From positions 163,935 through 197,055 of the forward strand of contig JAHBNG010000012.1 of the NCBI GenBank assembly GCA_019217005.1: 33,121 nucleotides of DNA, read 5' to 3'. The notes below the pieces were generated by a model that saw only the letters and a list, made by a program, of their open reading frames with translations, was not told the origin of the DNA and did no database searches. The position numbers and the translations under genes are program-made. Of the stretch, positions 16,447 to 24,780 are shown piece by piece (the stretch's first letter is position 1; each line of letters starts with the position of its first letter). This DNA comes from Chloroflexi bacterium TSY (lineage in GTDB: Bacteria; Chloroflexota; Anaerolineae; Caldilineales; Caldilineaceae).

Positions 16447-17312
16447 GTTTGATCACGATTGCGCAGCAACCAAAACTCCAGCCCAATGATTACGAAAACA
16501 AAAAGGAGCATCACCCAAAGCATGGCTGAGGACGCTCCCAGATCCCCATAGACAAAACCACGGCGGTAGGTTTCATACATGATCAAATTCGTTGAAAGCT
16601 GGGGACCTCCTTGTGTTAATAGCAGCACCGGCGCAAAAAGCAAGAAATTGGCCACGGTATCGGCTACCAACACAAAGACCAAAATGCCACGCAGCAGCGG
16701 GAAGGTCACTCGCAGAAAAATCTGCCACCGGCTGGCACCATCGATCTTGGCAGCTTCGATCACAGCATCTGGGATGCCCTGTAGCCCGGCTAGAAAGAAT
16801 AACGCCCAGAGTGGCACACCCTTCCACGTTGCCAAGACGATAATTGACCACAGCGCATGAGAAGGGGACGTTAGGAAGGGCTGGGCGGGGAAGTTTATTA
16901 GCGCCAGCACGCCATTGATAAGACCTGAATTGCTATCCAGCATCAGACCCCACACAATGGTTGTGACATTGATAGAGACTGATACTGGCAGAAGATAGAG
17001 ACTGCGAAAGAAAGCAATACCCTTTACCTTCTGATTTGCCAGCAAAGCCAGACCCAACGCCAGCGATATCTGGATTGGATTGACTAACACGCTAAAGATG
17101 AGCGTGACCTGCAGCGACTTCCAGAATACCGGATCATTGAAGATGCGCTGAAAATTCTCTACACCTACGAAAATGCGTCCCCCGCTGACCAATGAGTTTG
17201 CGTGTAGGCTTTCGTTGAGCGTGGCAATGGTCGGAAAGAGATTGAAGATCGCAAGCAGGCCAATGGCTGGCAGCAAGAAAAGATAAGGAATCAATTGTTC
17301 ACGAGAAACCAT
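16443..17312 (-). CDS. Carbohydrate ABC transporter permease, MalF/UgpA type
   Basis: 289 residues, six TM segments, with the EAA loop at 186-207 (EAAKIDGASRWQIFLRVTFP). AAGGA lies eight bases upstream of ATG 17312. It lacks the extra periplasmic loop of enterobacterial MalF, as usual for the UgpA group. It follows the binding-protein gene after a 406-base gap with strong hairpins, which probably lowers permease expression relative to the binding protein. It overlaps the next permease by four bases. Confidence 0.9.
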   Translation of the reverse strand: MVSREQLIPYLFLLPAIGLLAIFNLFPTIATLNESLHANSLVSGGRIFVGVENFQRIFNDPVFWKSLQVTLIFSVLVNPIQISLALGLALLANQKVKGIAFFRSLYLLPVSVSINVTTIVWGLMLDSNSGLINGVLALINFPAQPFLTSPSHALWSIIVLATWKGVPLWALFFLAGLQGIPDAVIEAAKIDGASRWQIFLRVTFPLLRGILVFVLVADTVANFLLFAPVLLLTQGGPQLSTNLIMYETYRRGFVYGDLGASSAMLWVMLLFVFVIIGLEFWLLRNRDQT

Positions 17313-17718
17313 AACAATCCTTCACGCCGCTGAGACGGTCACAAACCGAAACAATTTCACAGAGATCTACTGAGGAGGCACGGGGATTCACAGAGTAAAG
17401 ACAAAAGAAAAAGCTGATTCAACAGGAGCTTGGGTGGTTGACAAGCGAAATAGAACCATGAAGGAATTGAAGAGGAAGACAATTCTTCAATTCCTTCATG
17501 GCAAATATGATTCTTCTTTGTTCACCACCTAATGGACAAACCAGATACCCCCTACAAACGTGGAGTGAGCGCACCTTTCCAAAGGAAAGGTGTTCTCTAA
17601 TGCGAACGGTCGGCGCTAGAGAACACCTGCTCCGCATTGCACAAAATTCATTTGTTTTGTCTGCGAAACCAGATTGGGCCAAAAAACTTGGTAAATCTCT
17701 GTGTAATCCCAGAAGCGG
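17313..17718. other. 406-base gap between binding-protein and permease genes, rich in hairpins
   Basis: No credible gene. It contains an 18-base perfect hairpin (17456-17473 with 17484-17501), an ACCTTTCC/GGAAAGGT hairpin (17573-17580 with 17584-17591), and a 12-base hairpin AGGTGTTCTCTA/TAGAGAACACCT (17588-17599 with 17617-17628). The last two share AGGT and so cannot form fully at once. A CACAGAGAT/ATCTCTGTG pair (17358-17366 and 17695-17703) brackets the whole stretch, which may therefore be an inserted element or an attenuation/processing region. Confidence 0.55.
17456..17501 (-). promoter_or_regulatory. 18-bp perfect stem-loop between binding-protein and permease genes
   Basis: CCATGAAGGAATTGAAGA pairs with TCTTCAATTCCTTCATGG over 18 bases with a 10-base loop. 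There is no T-run, so it is more likely an RNA-stability or processing hairpin than a terminator. A similar role is known for the repeated hairpins between malE and malF in Escherichia coli, which keep the binding-protein mRNA in excess; the extension to this operon is inference. Confidence 0.6.
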
Positions 17719-19041
17719 CTACCGACTGTATTTTACCATCTCGCTTTCGATACGTTCCACAGCTAAATTCAAGGCTTCTTCCACATCAGCTCCATTGCGA
17801 ATATCGCTAAAGGTGTTCTGCAAGATCTGTTCATATTCTAGATAACCCGGCGTGACGGGTCGCGGCACTGGGTTGATGGTCGCTTCGTCTGCCGCAACGC
17901 GTAAGTAGGATTGGGGTGGCTCGTTAAATTCTTCGTCAGTGGCAAAGAGGGCCAACACAGACTTTTGTGCGGGAAAGTCGCCACTCCCAATCCGCCACCA
18001 AAGCTCAGCACCCTTGCCGGTGGAGAGCCAGCGCACGAAACGGGTGGCGGCTTCGGCCTGTTCGGTATTTTTGTTCACGCCGATATGCCAGCTACCCGTG
18101 GGTGTCACAATGTCCCCGCTCTCAAAATATGGATGTCGCGATACGCCCCAGGCAAAATCAACATCTGCCCGCACGAAGCGGTTAATATTCCACGGACCGG
18201 CGATGTACATGGCCAGTTTTCCTGCCTCAAACAGATCACTCGCCCCTACTGTGTCATCCTGTGGTGCGGCTTTGAGTTCGTTAAACATATTGGAGTAGTA
18301 GGTGAAGGCATCGATCCAAGGCTGACTGTTGATCACATCGTCGACCGTCAGACCATCTGGACCAATGGCATCGCCGCCTAAACTTTCGGGCATAGGCTGC
18401 AATTGATAGATGCGATTCGCCTGTTCCCAGTTGAAGCCCCAGATATCCATGATGCCATCGCCATCCTCATCAAAGGTCAATTGGGGTGCCAATTCGGCAA
18501 TCTGAGCATAGGTCAAACGGTCGTCTTCGCCAGGCGATGTGAGGCCAGCTTTCTCAAACAGATCGGCATTGTAGAATAGCAATTGAGTCGAGGTGCTCAC
18601 CGGTGCAGCCAGCAGGTTGCCTTCATAGCTCCCCGCCTCAAGGGCCGCATCCAACCAGTCCTGACGTTCCTCTTCGGTAAAGACATCTTCAAGAGGTAGT
18701 AGCCAGCCCCGTAAACCATACCCAGCAACTAGCGGCACATCAACGGATAGTACATCCGGATCAGTGCTGTTGGCACCCAGTCGTACCTGGATCTGCTCAA
18801 ACAGTGCGTTAAAAGGCACCATTTCAGGCTCGACATTAATGTCCGGATTCTCCTCTTCAAATACCTTAATCACGTCTTCCACGCCATTCCAACCAAGGGC
18901 TAAGCATGTGATAGTCGTGACCTCGTCCCCAGTCGTGGTATCTGCCGCATCTTCGTTCGTACTAGGCTGTGTGGCAGGTGCCGGTACACAGGCTGACAAG
19001 ATCAAGGTAATGATCAGACTTATCATCACTTTAGATTTCAT
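17719..19041 (-). CDS. Sugar ABC transporter substrate-binding lipoprotein
   Basis: 440 residues from ATG 19041, with AAAGGA about 11 bases upstream. The signal peptide MKSKVMISLIITLILSAC places the lipidated Cys at residue 18, followed by a Thr/Asp-rich linker. The body has the SBP type 1 (MalE/UgpB-like) pattern: ITCLALGWNGVEDVIKVFEEENPDI, DPDVLSVDVPLVAGYG, LFYNADLFEKAGL, AMYIAGPWNINRF and PTGSWHIGVNKNTEQAEAATRFVRWL. It captures a carbohydrate or polyol and hands it to the two permeases downstream. The substrate is not readable. The likely promoter lies more than 300 bases upstream (19392-19419), giving a long leader. Confidence 0.92.
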   Translation of the reverse strand: MKSKVMISLIITLILSACVPAPATQPSTNEDAADTTTGDEVTTITCLALGWNGVEDVIKVFEEENPDINVEPEMVPFNALFEQIQVRLGANSTDPDVLSVDVPLVAGYGLRGWLLPLEDVFTEEERQDWLDAALEAGSYEGNLLAAPVSTSTQLLFYNADLFEKAGLTSPGEDDRLTYAQIAELAPQLTFDEDGDGIMDIWGFNWEQANRIYQLQPMPESLGGDAIGPDGLTVDDVINSQPWIDAFTYYSNMFNELKAAPQDDTVGASDLFEAGKLAMYIAGPWNINRFVRADVDFAWGVSRHPYFESGDIVTPTGSWHIGVNKNTEQAEAATRFVRWLSTGKGAELWWRIGSGDFPAQKSVLALFATDEEFNEPPQSYLRVAADEATINPVPRPVTPGYLEYEQILQNTFSDIRNGADVEEALNLAVERIESEMVKYSR

Positions 19042-19174
19042 CTTACTCGTTCCTTTGTTCTGCATCGATTAAATTTGGAATAGTTGTGATTTAAAATTCT
19101 CAACTTCGATTGAAATCGGCTCCATGAACAACACATCGCGATTAATTGAAAGACGACATAGAGACGCGAAATCT

Positions 19175-19206
19175 TGAGCCAGTTTTCATGATAGAAAACT
19201 GGCTCA
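19175..19206 (-). promoter_or_regulatory. 13-bp hairpin in the leader of the sugar ABC operon
   Basis: Perfect 13-base inverted repeat with a six-base loop and no T-run, roughly 130 bases before the binding-protein start. It could be a protein-binding palindrome, an attenuator arm or the 3-prime end hairpin of the preceding SDR transcript. Confidence 0.4.
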
Positions 19207-19391
19207 GGGGAGAAGGTTTTGTTATGTCGCCTTGCGGACATCAATGTTGACCATCCCGCACAAGCTAAACTCGTGTAGTAGAAACTTTTAGGCGTATTAC
19301 ATTTCCCTTGTGGGTTGATGTTATGTTAGGACAGATTGGTGTATGGAAGGACGATTAACTATGATATTTGATATACCATCATTCAGTACTC

Positions 19392-19419
19392 ATTATCCTT
19401 GACTCGATAAATTTGTCAA
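19392..19419 (-). promoter_or_regulatory. Putative sigma-70 promoter with overlapping palindrome
   Basis: On the minus strand TTGACA (19414-19419), a 16-base spacer and GATAAT (19392-19397) match the sigma-70 consensus closely. The palindrome CTTGAC-N11-GTCAAG (19398-19420) spans the -35 box and spacer and is a natural place for a repressor, as sugar operons often have. It lies just past the end of the upstream SDR gene and would drive the binding-protein/permease/SDR operon from a start near 19385. Confidence 0.5.
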
Positions 19420-19447
19420 GTTTTTTCGAGGGACGGTATTTGCTCAT

Positions 19448-20221
19448 TTACAGCCCTCCTCCGGTCGAATTGATCACCTGTCCTGTGATCCAACGCGCCT
19501 CGTCCGAGACCAACCAAGCAATCAGGCGCGCCGCATCCTCTGGCTCACCCCAGCGCCCCATCGGCTGGTGAGCCAGTACATCCTCATAGAGTTCGCCCGT
19601 GGCATAGCCTGTATCCGTGGCGCCAGGATTGACCGTGTTGACGGTGATATGGCGGGGCGCCAGGTGTGCCGAGAGACTACGCGTCAATTGGTGGAGCGCT
19701 CCTTTGGACGCAATGTAGGCCAGTTCCCCCGGCATCGGCCCCAAGTGTTGGCCTGATGTCATCAGGACGACGCGTCCGCCGGGCCGTCCATCGTGTTGTG
19801 CGGCAAAAGCTTTCGTTAAAAGGAGGCTACCGCGTACATTCACTTGAAGGTGAGTATCGATATGATCTGCCGTTAAATCTTCCAATGCACCCATTGTGCT
19901 GTAGGCATGGTTGGCGATTAGAATGTCGACGTGTCCAAAAGCATCCGTTGCTGCAGAAATAACCTCTGTTGGGGCATCAGGATCAGAAAAGTCAACTTCC
20001 AAAGGCTCGACACGACCACCAAGGCTGCGCAATTCATCTATCAACGCAGAAACGCCATCCTGATCTGCTCCCCAAGGTCGGCTCGCGTCATAGGCTGCGA
20101 GTGACTGGACAAAGAGATTTGCGCCCAACGATGCTAGCCGGTTGGCAATCGCAAACCCAATACCGATGCGGCGACTGACACCGGTGACAATAGCGACTCG
20201 ATCTTTTAGAGGTTGGTGCAT
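19448..20221 (-). CDS. SDR-family oxidoreductase (atypical glycine motif)
   Basis: 257 residues from ATG 20221; an in-frame ATG at 20251 overlaps the preceding gene fragment more deeply, and neither has a clear ribosome-binding site. The cofactor loop is TGVSRRIGIG (13-22) instead of the classical TGxxxGxG. NHAYS (104-108) replaces NNAG. Catalytic Ser156 and YIASK (Tyr169, Lys173) are intact. The ending WITGQVINSTGGGL is classical. These variants recur in one branch of bacterial SDRs, so they do not imply loss of activity. It is co-directional with the sugar ABC operon that follows but has its own transcript end region; substrate unknown. Confidence 0.85.
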   Translation of the reverse strand: MHQPLKDRVAIVTGVSRRIGIGFAIANRLASLGANLFVQSLAAYDASRPWGADQDGVSALIDELRSLGGRVEPLEVDFSDPDAPTEVISAATDAFGHVDILIANHAYSTMGALEDLTADHIDTHLQVNVRGSLLLTKAFAAQHDGRPGGRVVLMTSGQHLGPMPGELAYIASKGALHQLTRSLSAHLAPRHITVNTVNPGATDTGYATGELYEDVLAHQPMGRWGEPEDAARLIAWLVSDEARWITGQVINSTGGGL

Positions 20222-20480
20222 GGTGATACGTCCGCTTTTTCCTGCTTCCATTCATCGATCTTGCGTGTTTTGCTACGAAAGTTTGCACCGATCAGAGTAA
20301 GATGAGTTTCGCTCAAACCTTGCTGTAGATTGCTAAACGCATCGAGCACATAGACTAGAAAGGCATTTTCAACTTCGTAATTGGGATAATGGAGTGTATA
20401 TTGTTGTGTTTCAGGGTCATATGAGTTGATCGTCAAATAGCCTGTTTGAAAGAGTAAAGGCACTGGTAGGCAAATTTTTG
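20206..20480 (-). pseudogene. Fragment of an AAA-ATPase/PD-(D/E)XK nuclease-family gene, cut by a MITE
   Basis: The segment KICLPVPLLFQTGYLTINSYDPETQQYTLHYPNYEVENAFLVYVLDA matches, by motif, the region where the AAA-type N-terminal part ends and the DUF1703-type PD-(D/E)XK nuclease part begins (LLFQTGYLTI, YTLxYPNxEV). The large N-terminal ATPase part is missing. Element A5 sits directly upstream; the open frame into it uses a GTG inside the element and is spurious. If the element and one target copy are removed, the frame continues upstream as NRANTYSKICLP and meets a stop after about ten codons, so the gene was also decayed by other events. The end of the fragment overlaps the SDR start. 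Confidence 0.65.
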
Positions 20481-20569
20481 GGGAGTGTGTCCCAAAGTGT
20501 GTAAATGCAGCCGACTCTCTGACCGAGCAGCGTCCATTTACACACTTTGTGGTACACACTCAATTTTTG
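20473..20569. mobile_element. 81-bp palindromic MITE, copy A5, with 8-bp target duplication
   Basis: Element 20481-20561, flanked by exact AATTTTTG copies at 20473-20480 and 20562-20569. Arms: GTGTGTCCCAAAGTGTGTAA and, on the right, TTTACACACTTTGTGGTACA. Same length and arm asymmetry as copy A4. It is inserted in the nuclease-family gene fragment. Non-coding. Confidence 0.9.
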
Positions 20570-20786
20570 AATATGTGTTAGCTCGATTCTTAAATCATCA
20601 ATCGATCGGCAGATTGATGATTGTTATCATTATAGCACATTTGCTTAAGATTGAAGTGGAGGATGTGAGGGCTGGATGCATGTGTTCAGAGTTTATTTGT
20701 TCTGTATTTCTTCGAAGGCTCTGTGATTATGTTACCATTAAACCAAACATCGAACTCGAAGTGCATCTGTGAGGCAAGGAAACACA

Positions 20787-21905
20787 ATGAGCGAATATCA
20801 ATATTACGAATTCCGCACCATCAATCGTCAGTTAACAGCCGCCGAGCGTGCCAATGTCAACAAACTCTCTAGCCACGGTTACACAACGGCCACCAGCTTC
20901 TCCGTTGATTACAGTTGGGGTGACTTCAAACACCAACCCGACGATGTGCTAGAACGCTACTTTGATGCCTTTTTTTACATGGCGAATTGGGGGACAGTTA
21001 CCCTGAAATTCCGCTATCCAGTCGCGTTGGTGGACACGCGGGCTTGGGAGCCATATTTCATTGAAGAATCAATGACCGTCGACCACAAGACCATCAACGA
21101 GAGTGTGATCCTTGGCTTTGACCTGAATCTAGAAGAAGGGTTTGATTGGATCGAGCCACAAGGGTCGCTTGATGGTGTGCTTGGGCTCTATCATGAGATT
21201 CTGCAAGGAGACCATCGTGCGCTCTATCTGGCCTGGCTGCGCGCCATTCAAGCCGGAACAGACTACAGCCACGAATTTGATGATGAAACCCTAGAGCCGC
21301 CGGTTCCGCCCGGATTGGATCAGCTTTCGTCGGCATTAGATGATTTCGTCGATCTCTTTGAACTTGACCCTGATTTGATTGCAGCAGCGGCCAGGGGTGG
21401 CGAAACTCAACCAACGACGACCCAAATCGATGAAAGGGCAGCATTGGAGGCGTTGACCAAAGAGGAGTGCGTTGATTTCCTCCATCGCTTGCTCCAAGAT
21501 GAGGATCACCTGGAGCTCAAGTTGAAACAACATATAGGGTTATTGCAGTCTACGGATGCATATAATCCCACGGGCCAACGGACAGTGGGAACCCTGTTGG
21601 CAGCGAGTGTCGAAGCGGAGGAATTGCGCCGAAAAGCCGCCGCCGCCGCGAAAGAAGCAGCTCGACAGGCTCAACTACGAGCATTGGCTGCACGTGGCGA
21701 TAGCGCCTGGCAGGAGGTGGAAGACCTGATCGAACAAAAGGCAACTGCAACCTACGAACATGCGGCAAACCTTTTGCATCAACTGGGAGAACTGGCAAGC
21801 CAGCATGGAGAAACAGAGATCTTTGCTAGTCGAGTTGAATCAATTCGCAACCGTTACCGTCGACGGTCGGCACTGATGCGCGAGCTGCGGCGGTTTCAAC
21901 TGTAG
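20787..21905 (+). CDS. Conserved hypothetical protein (YYEF...WGDFK family)
   Basis: 372 residues from ATG 20787, with AAGGAA about nine bases upstream. The N-terminal part MSEYQYYEFRTINRQLTAAE, then DYSWGDFKHQPDDVLERYFDAFFYMANWGT, is a pattern I recall from a widespread uncharacterised bacterial family, in some genomes near SWIM zinc-finger genes; the recollection is not checked. The region 1-165 is globular with many aromatic residues. The C-terminal half is helical, Ala/Glu/Arg-rich (about 275-310), suggesting coiled coil, with basic RRRSALMRELRRF at the end. No signal peptide or TM helix, so cytoplasmic. No SWIM gene is present here. It is convergent with the Calx-beta gene. Confidence 0.8.
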   Translation: MSEYQYYEFRTINRQLTAAERANVNKLSSHGYTTATSFSVDYSWGDFKHQPDDVLERYFDAFFYMANWGTVTLKFRYPVALVDTRAWEPYFIEESMTVDHKTINESVILGFDLNLEEGFDWIEPQGSLDGVLGLYHEILQGDHRALYLAWLRAIQAGTDYSHEFDDETLEPPVPPGLDQLSSALDDFVDLFELDPDLIAAAARGGETQPTTTQIDERAALEALTKEECVDFLHRLLQDEDHLELKLKQHIGLLQSTDAYNPTGQRTVGTLLAASVEAEELRRKAAAAAKEAARQAQLRALAARGDSAWQEVEDLIEQKATATYEHAANLLHQLGELASQHGETEIFASRVESIRNRYRRRSALMRELRRFQL

Positions 21906-22122
21906 ACACATTGTTCGTATTATACTGGATCGTGCGTCGCGAATGATTTCTCAACCAGTGCACTGTCATCGAAGTTTTGCAGTTTAACGTAGGTCCCACA
22001 GGAGACGAGACAAGTGGGAAGAAAACGACGGATTCCAATGGACAAGCGCAGTATGCTAAACAGGCAAGCTGTTTGTTTGACAATTGGTCGAAACAATGTC
22101 CAAAATCTGGCTGCTCTACCGC

Positions 22123-24780
22123 TCAACGCTGGATAAATGGCAGATAGATCTTGTCGTTGATTCGGACAATTGGATAATTGTCGACTGTCACAGATGCTGT
22201 CTGAACTTGGACCGAAATCTCACTCGTCTCTTCAAACCGGTCACCAATCGGTGGTTCAATAGTCAATTTGTAGGTGCTAGAGGGTACTTCATAGAATCGA
22301 TAGAGACCGTCAGTATCAGTTTCAGATTGTTCGTGGTAGCGGGTACCATCTGTCTCGGCATCGCTTAAGATAGCAATCGCACCAACGACGGCCGGCTCTC
22401 CTTCTTCTCGAAGACCATTGCCATTTCGATCTTCAAAAACAATCCCCTGCACAGTAAAATTGCTTGGTTCGTCATTGTCTACGATCATGATGCGTACTTC
22501 ATCGACAGATTGTCCGCTATAGAAGACATCTTCGCTAATAACGCTGTGCTTGATGGTACTGCTCTGATCCCCCTCAGATAGCTCGTCGTCGATGGCCTGC
22601 ACCGTCACACGCTGTGCAGTTTGCCAGTTGGTTTGATCAAAGGTTAGGTCCGAGGGTTGGACATCAATTTGTGAGTCCGCCCCTGGCTTAATCGTGACGG
22701 TTCCCGTTGGTTGGCTGGTGAGCACGATCTCGTAAACAATTGGTGCGCCACCTTCTGCTACGGTGATTGTATCGGTTAGTGAAACAAGCACGCCGGCAAC
22801 ATCGTCATCAGTAATTGTTGCCGTCAAACTGATTGGATTGAGTGTCTGATAAACAATATCTTGGCTACTAATCTCATGCTCTATCTGGACGCGCTGGGGT
22901 CCGGTTGCTGCAAAATTATCGAGTGCTATCGCTGTGATAGTTTGGGGAAGAGACCAATTGAGAGAATCGAATTGCAAAACGAGCGGTTCTATTTGAACGT
23001 GGCTGTTTGCTTTGGCTGTTATGCTAACTGGTTCTATTGGTTCTGTAAGAAGCGCAATACGATAGGCTGATCTGTTTTCGAGATCGAGAGGATTTTCTGC
23101 CAGAGAAATAGACTTTGTTGATACGATCACTCCAGCTTGATCATTGTCTGTCACCGCGACAATGAGGGGTGGAATCGTGAGCTGCTTGAAGCTCGAATCG
23201 CCTTCGAGCAATCGATGTTGGATCCTTCGCTCATATATCTTATCGTCATTCGAATCGTTCGGATTCTCTTTGCCTCCATTGGGGTTTTTCTCATCAATAT
23301 TTCTCTCATCAATGTTGTCATCAATTGCAGAAACCACAATGCTTTGTGGTGTTGTCCAATTTGTAGAATCGATTTCCAATATTGATGGGGTCACCGATAG
23401 GTCTGCGTCCGGCAGCAGTTCAATCACCAATAGACTCGTCGGTTCTGTTGATACCGAAATCTGATAAGAAGATTTTACCCCATCCTCTGATACTTCTACT
23501 TGGGTTGGCGATAGGTTGAACGCAGCCATATCGTTATCAAGAATGGTTATTGGCAGTTGATAGACAGGGACACTTGCATATTTTGTATCAGAACTACTCA
23601 CACGATGTTGAATAATGTCTGGATGTTTGCCCTCTTCGATTTGATCATCTAAAGCAGTGACTGTAATTGTTTGTGCAATCCGCCATGTCGCTTCTGTAAA
23701 GGAAATTTGTTCACGGCTCAAGAGCGTTTCACCATTGGACGAGATGTCGACCAAAACAGGTGCAGTGGGTTGGCTATCGAGAACAATCTCATAATCCTGC
23801 GCAGAGTTTCTATTGCCTTCGTCTAAATTGAGTTCCTCCTTTGATAGAGAGACTCCAGCTTGATCGTCGTCTTCGATAGTGACAGTATAAATGTTACCCG
23901 TTCCCAGGGTCGCTCCTTGTGAGTCAGTTAGGATAAGTGTGAAAGCCTCGTTGTCTTCATCGATATCGTCATCATGAATGGGAATCGAAATTGAGCGACG
24001 ATCATACCCTTCAAAAGCAATTACGCCACTCATGGCCCCATGATCATGAACCGATGCAGCATTTATCCCTGTGTGCTCTTGAAGTGCATACTCGACACGT
24101 GGGATGTTGTATAGATGACCATATTGATTTCGCGACGGCACCACAACATCAACTTTAATTTCTCCACTGGATTCACTTACGTCTGTGCTTCTCCCATCGA
24201 AATTTGCTTCTGCAACCTCAATACTGATAAGCGCCTTGGAAACATTATTAGACAGATTGGTATCCAACCCGGTTGCCAATGAAGCAGTATTTGTTAAAAG
24301 GAGATCGTGTCGCAGTGATGGATCAATTACGCCGCTTATACTAATGCGCGCGGGTTTATTTGGTCTGAGGTTATCTAAATGCCATACATAGGTTGGTCCA
24401 GTCTCATCTTTACGAATGTCAGCGAAGCCACTAATAACAGATCGATTGATGATTTCTGATGGGATAATATTGGTGACGACAATACCTGACGCAACATTTG
24501 TTCCTGTGTATAGAACATCAAGATCAATCGCAATTGGATCTCCTGGAATCAGAGGTCCTGCAAAGAAGATTGCCTGACGAATTGAGAAATCATCAGAGAT
24601 CAGTGTAGAAACAGAGAGGTTGCTTGCAGTCAGAGGGAATCTATTTATGTCAGAAATCTGGCTTGGCTCGTAGTGAGCGCGCAACAACTGCTGGTAGACC
24701 AGCAGGAGACTTAATATCCCGATAATTGGCAAAATCAAGAGAGTTAGCCAGACCAAAACCTTCTCGGGGTACATGGTCAT
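22123..24780 (-). CDS. Large Calx-beta-type surface protein with SdrD-B-like domain
   Basis: 885 residues. The N-terminal TM helix (about 9-30, TLLILPIIGILSLLLVYQQ) anchors or exports it. A DUF11-like region (about 75-190) is followed by about five Calx-beta-type modules (about 200-775) recognisable by repeated TxxNWxxxQxxxVxAxDDxxxEG and DDDxAGVxxS motifs, which bind calcium in this family. Then comes an SdrD B-like domain (GIVFEDRNGNGLREEGEPAVVG, about 785-865). The protein ends KIYLPFIQR. The third module carries an Asn/Asp/Glu-rich insertion (NIDERNIDEKNPNGGKENPN and on). The likely role is a calcium-stabilised adhesin or sheath component. ATG 24774 is an alternative start with GGAG at better spacing. 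No near neighbour appears functionally linked. Confidence 0.85.
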   Translation of the reverse strand: MTMYPEKVLVWLTLLILPIIGILSLLLVYQQLLRAHYEPSQISDINRFPLTASNLSVSTLISDDFSIRQAIFFAGPLIPGDPIAIDLDVLYTGTNVASGIVVTNIIPSEIINRSVISGFADIRKDETGPTYVWHLDNLRPNKPARISISGVIDPSLRHDLLLTNTASLATGLDTNLSNNVSKALISIEVAEANFDGRSTDVSESSGEIKVDVVVPSRNQYGHLYNIPRVEYALQEHTGINAASVHDHGAMSGVIAFEGYDRRSISIPIHDDDIDEDNEAFTLILTDSQGATLGTGNIYTVTIEDDDQAGVSLSKEELNLDEGNRNSAQDYEIVLDSQPTAPVLVDISSNGETLLSREQISFTEATWRIAQTITVTALDDQIEEGKHPDIIQHRVSSSDTKYASVPVYQLPITILDNDMAAFNLSPTQVEVSEDGVKSSYQISVSTEPTSLLVIELLPDADLSVTPSILEIDSTNWTTPQSIVVSAIDDNIDERNIDEKNPNGGKENPNDSNDDKIYERRIQHRLLEGDSSFKQLTIPPLIVAVTDNDQAGVIVSTKSISLAENPLDLENRSAYRIALLTEPIEPVSITAKANSHVQIEPLVLQFDSLNWSLPQTITAIALDNFAATGPQRVQIEHEISSQDIVYQTLNPISLTATITDDDVAGVLVSLTDTITVAEGGAPIVYEIVLTSQPTGTVTIKPGADSQIDVQPSDLTFDQTNWQTAQRVTVQAIDDELSEGDQSSTIKHSVISEDVFYSGQSVDEVRIMIVDNDEPSNFTVQGIVFEDRNGNGLREEGEPAVVGAIAILSDAETDGTRYHEQSETDTDGLYRFYEVPSSTYKLTIEPPIGDRFEETSEISVQVQTASVTVDNYPIVRINDKIYLPFIQR

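Larger units (their letters stand above)
19042..19447. other. Long leader region of the sugar ABC operon
   Basis: A 406-base stretch without a gene. It holds a minus-strand promoter near 19392-19419 and, in the transcribed leader, a hairpin TGAGCCAGTTTTC/GAAAACTGGCTCA (19175-19187 with 19194-19206, six-base loop). The rest shows nothing I can name; no riboswitch fold was recognised. Confidence 0.5.

Noticed and set aside
19398..19426. Rho-independent terminator on the plus strand (six-base stem plus T6)
   Set aside because: No plus-strand gene ends here, the stem is short, and the same bases read better as a minus-strand promoter with an overlapping palindrome.
21906..22122. Small open frames in the gap between two convergent genes
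   Set aside because: Overlapping frames on the minus strand lack ribosome-binding sites and recognisable patterns; I see nothing firm in this gap.
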